Positions 39,065-39,103 of a DNA stretch of 39,103 nt are shown here, in pieces; position 1 is the first letter of the stretch, and every line of letters begins with the position of its first letter. Below the pieces are notes generated by a model. The model was not told the origin of the DNA and ran no database searches. It was given only the letters and a program-made list of their open reading frames with translations. The DNA comes from JAJFVC01 sp039698075 (GTDB lineage: Bacteria; Planctomycetota; Planctomycetia; Pirellulales; Thermoguttaceae): contig JBDKTJ010000131.1 of assembly GCA_039698075.1 (NCBI GenBank), positions 1 to 39,103 on the forward strand, read 5' to 3'. The position numbers were made by a program, and so were the translations under genes.

Positions 39065-39103
39065 CGAGCGATCGTCTATTGCAAAACCGTGAAGCGCAGC
39101 ATT

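Noticed and set aside
1..39103. tRNA, rRNA and tmRNA genes
   Set aside because: No cloverleaf-like block or rRNA-like stretch was recognised by eye in the intergenic gaps.

Overview
This 39.1 kb window looks like the chromosome of a planctomycete, probably from the Pirellulales side of the phylum; the lineage is inferred from gene content, not from a marker gene. Pointers are a DUF1559 pseudopilin-like protein with the C-terminal H-X9-DG motif, a PEP-CTERM protein with autotransporter-type beta-strand repeats, small proline-rich lipoproteins, a DUF1571 protein, an FHA-GAF histidine kinase, high GC, many genes without a clear Shine-Dalgarno, and intergenic DNA full of short dispersed repeats. 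No rRNA, tRNA, CRISPR array, complete insertion sequence or prophage was seen.

Layout. (1) 1-1.8 kb: pentose use on the minus strand, with a XylR-type regulator upstream of a ribulokinase cut by the left edge. (2) 2.5-5.8 kb: three plus-strand cell-surface genes (DUF1559, small lipoprotein, PEP-CTERM protein) ending in a strong hairpin. (3) 5.95-12.3 kb: a cyanophycin module, with a zinc-ribbon ABC transporter and a DUF1854 protein divergent from cyanophycin synthetase across an 806-bp spacer. (4) 12.5-16.4 kb: acetate kinase and phosphoketolase, embedded in repeats. (5) 16.5-22 kb: a Spy-like periplasmic protein, then polyphosphate kinase, exopolyphosphatase and a CHAD protein as a tight minus-strand operon. 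(6) 22.3-25.6 kb: a small helical protein, an alpha/beta hydrolase overlapping a DUF1571 protein, and a metallo-beta-lactamase-fold hydrolase. (7) 25.8-30.9 kb: histidine kinase, overlapping receiver, membrane protein, a MITE-like element, and a large lipoprotein hydrolase. (8) 31-32.4 kb: an accessory patch with an HTH/Fic pair, a large inverted-repeat element and an AT-rich block. (9) 32.4-39.1 kb: two lipoproteins, QueG, a tRNA-dihydrouridine synthase, a VapBC-like toxin-antitoxin, a zinc-ribbon membrane protein and a UvrD/Rep helicase.

How it works together. The middle of the window is rich in storage and energy genes. CphA makes a nitrogen reserve at ATP cost. Phosphoketolase plus acetate kinase makes ATP from sugar phosphates through acetyl phosphate. 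Ppk1, Ppx and CHAD make, degrade and probably bind polyphosphate. That these form one coordinated reserve system is an inference.

The most distinctive sequence-level signal is the repeat content. A ~112-bp repeat occurs twice, each time covering the stop codon of a minus-strand gene. A 175-bp MITE-like element supplies the stop codon of a third gene, and an 8-bp tandem repeat encodes the C-terminus and stop of acetate kinase. Five hairpin elements bracket the acetate kinase and phosphoketolase genes, two of them flanking a perfect 14-copy array of a 7-bp unit.
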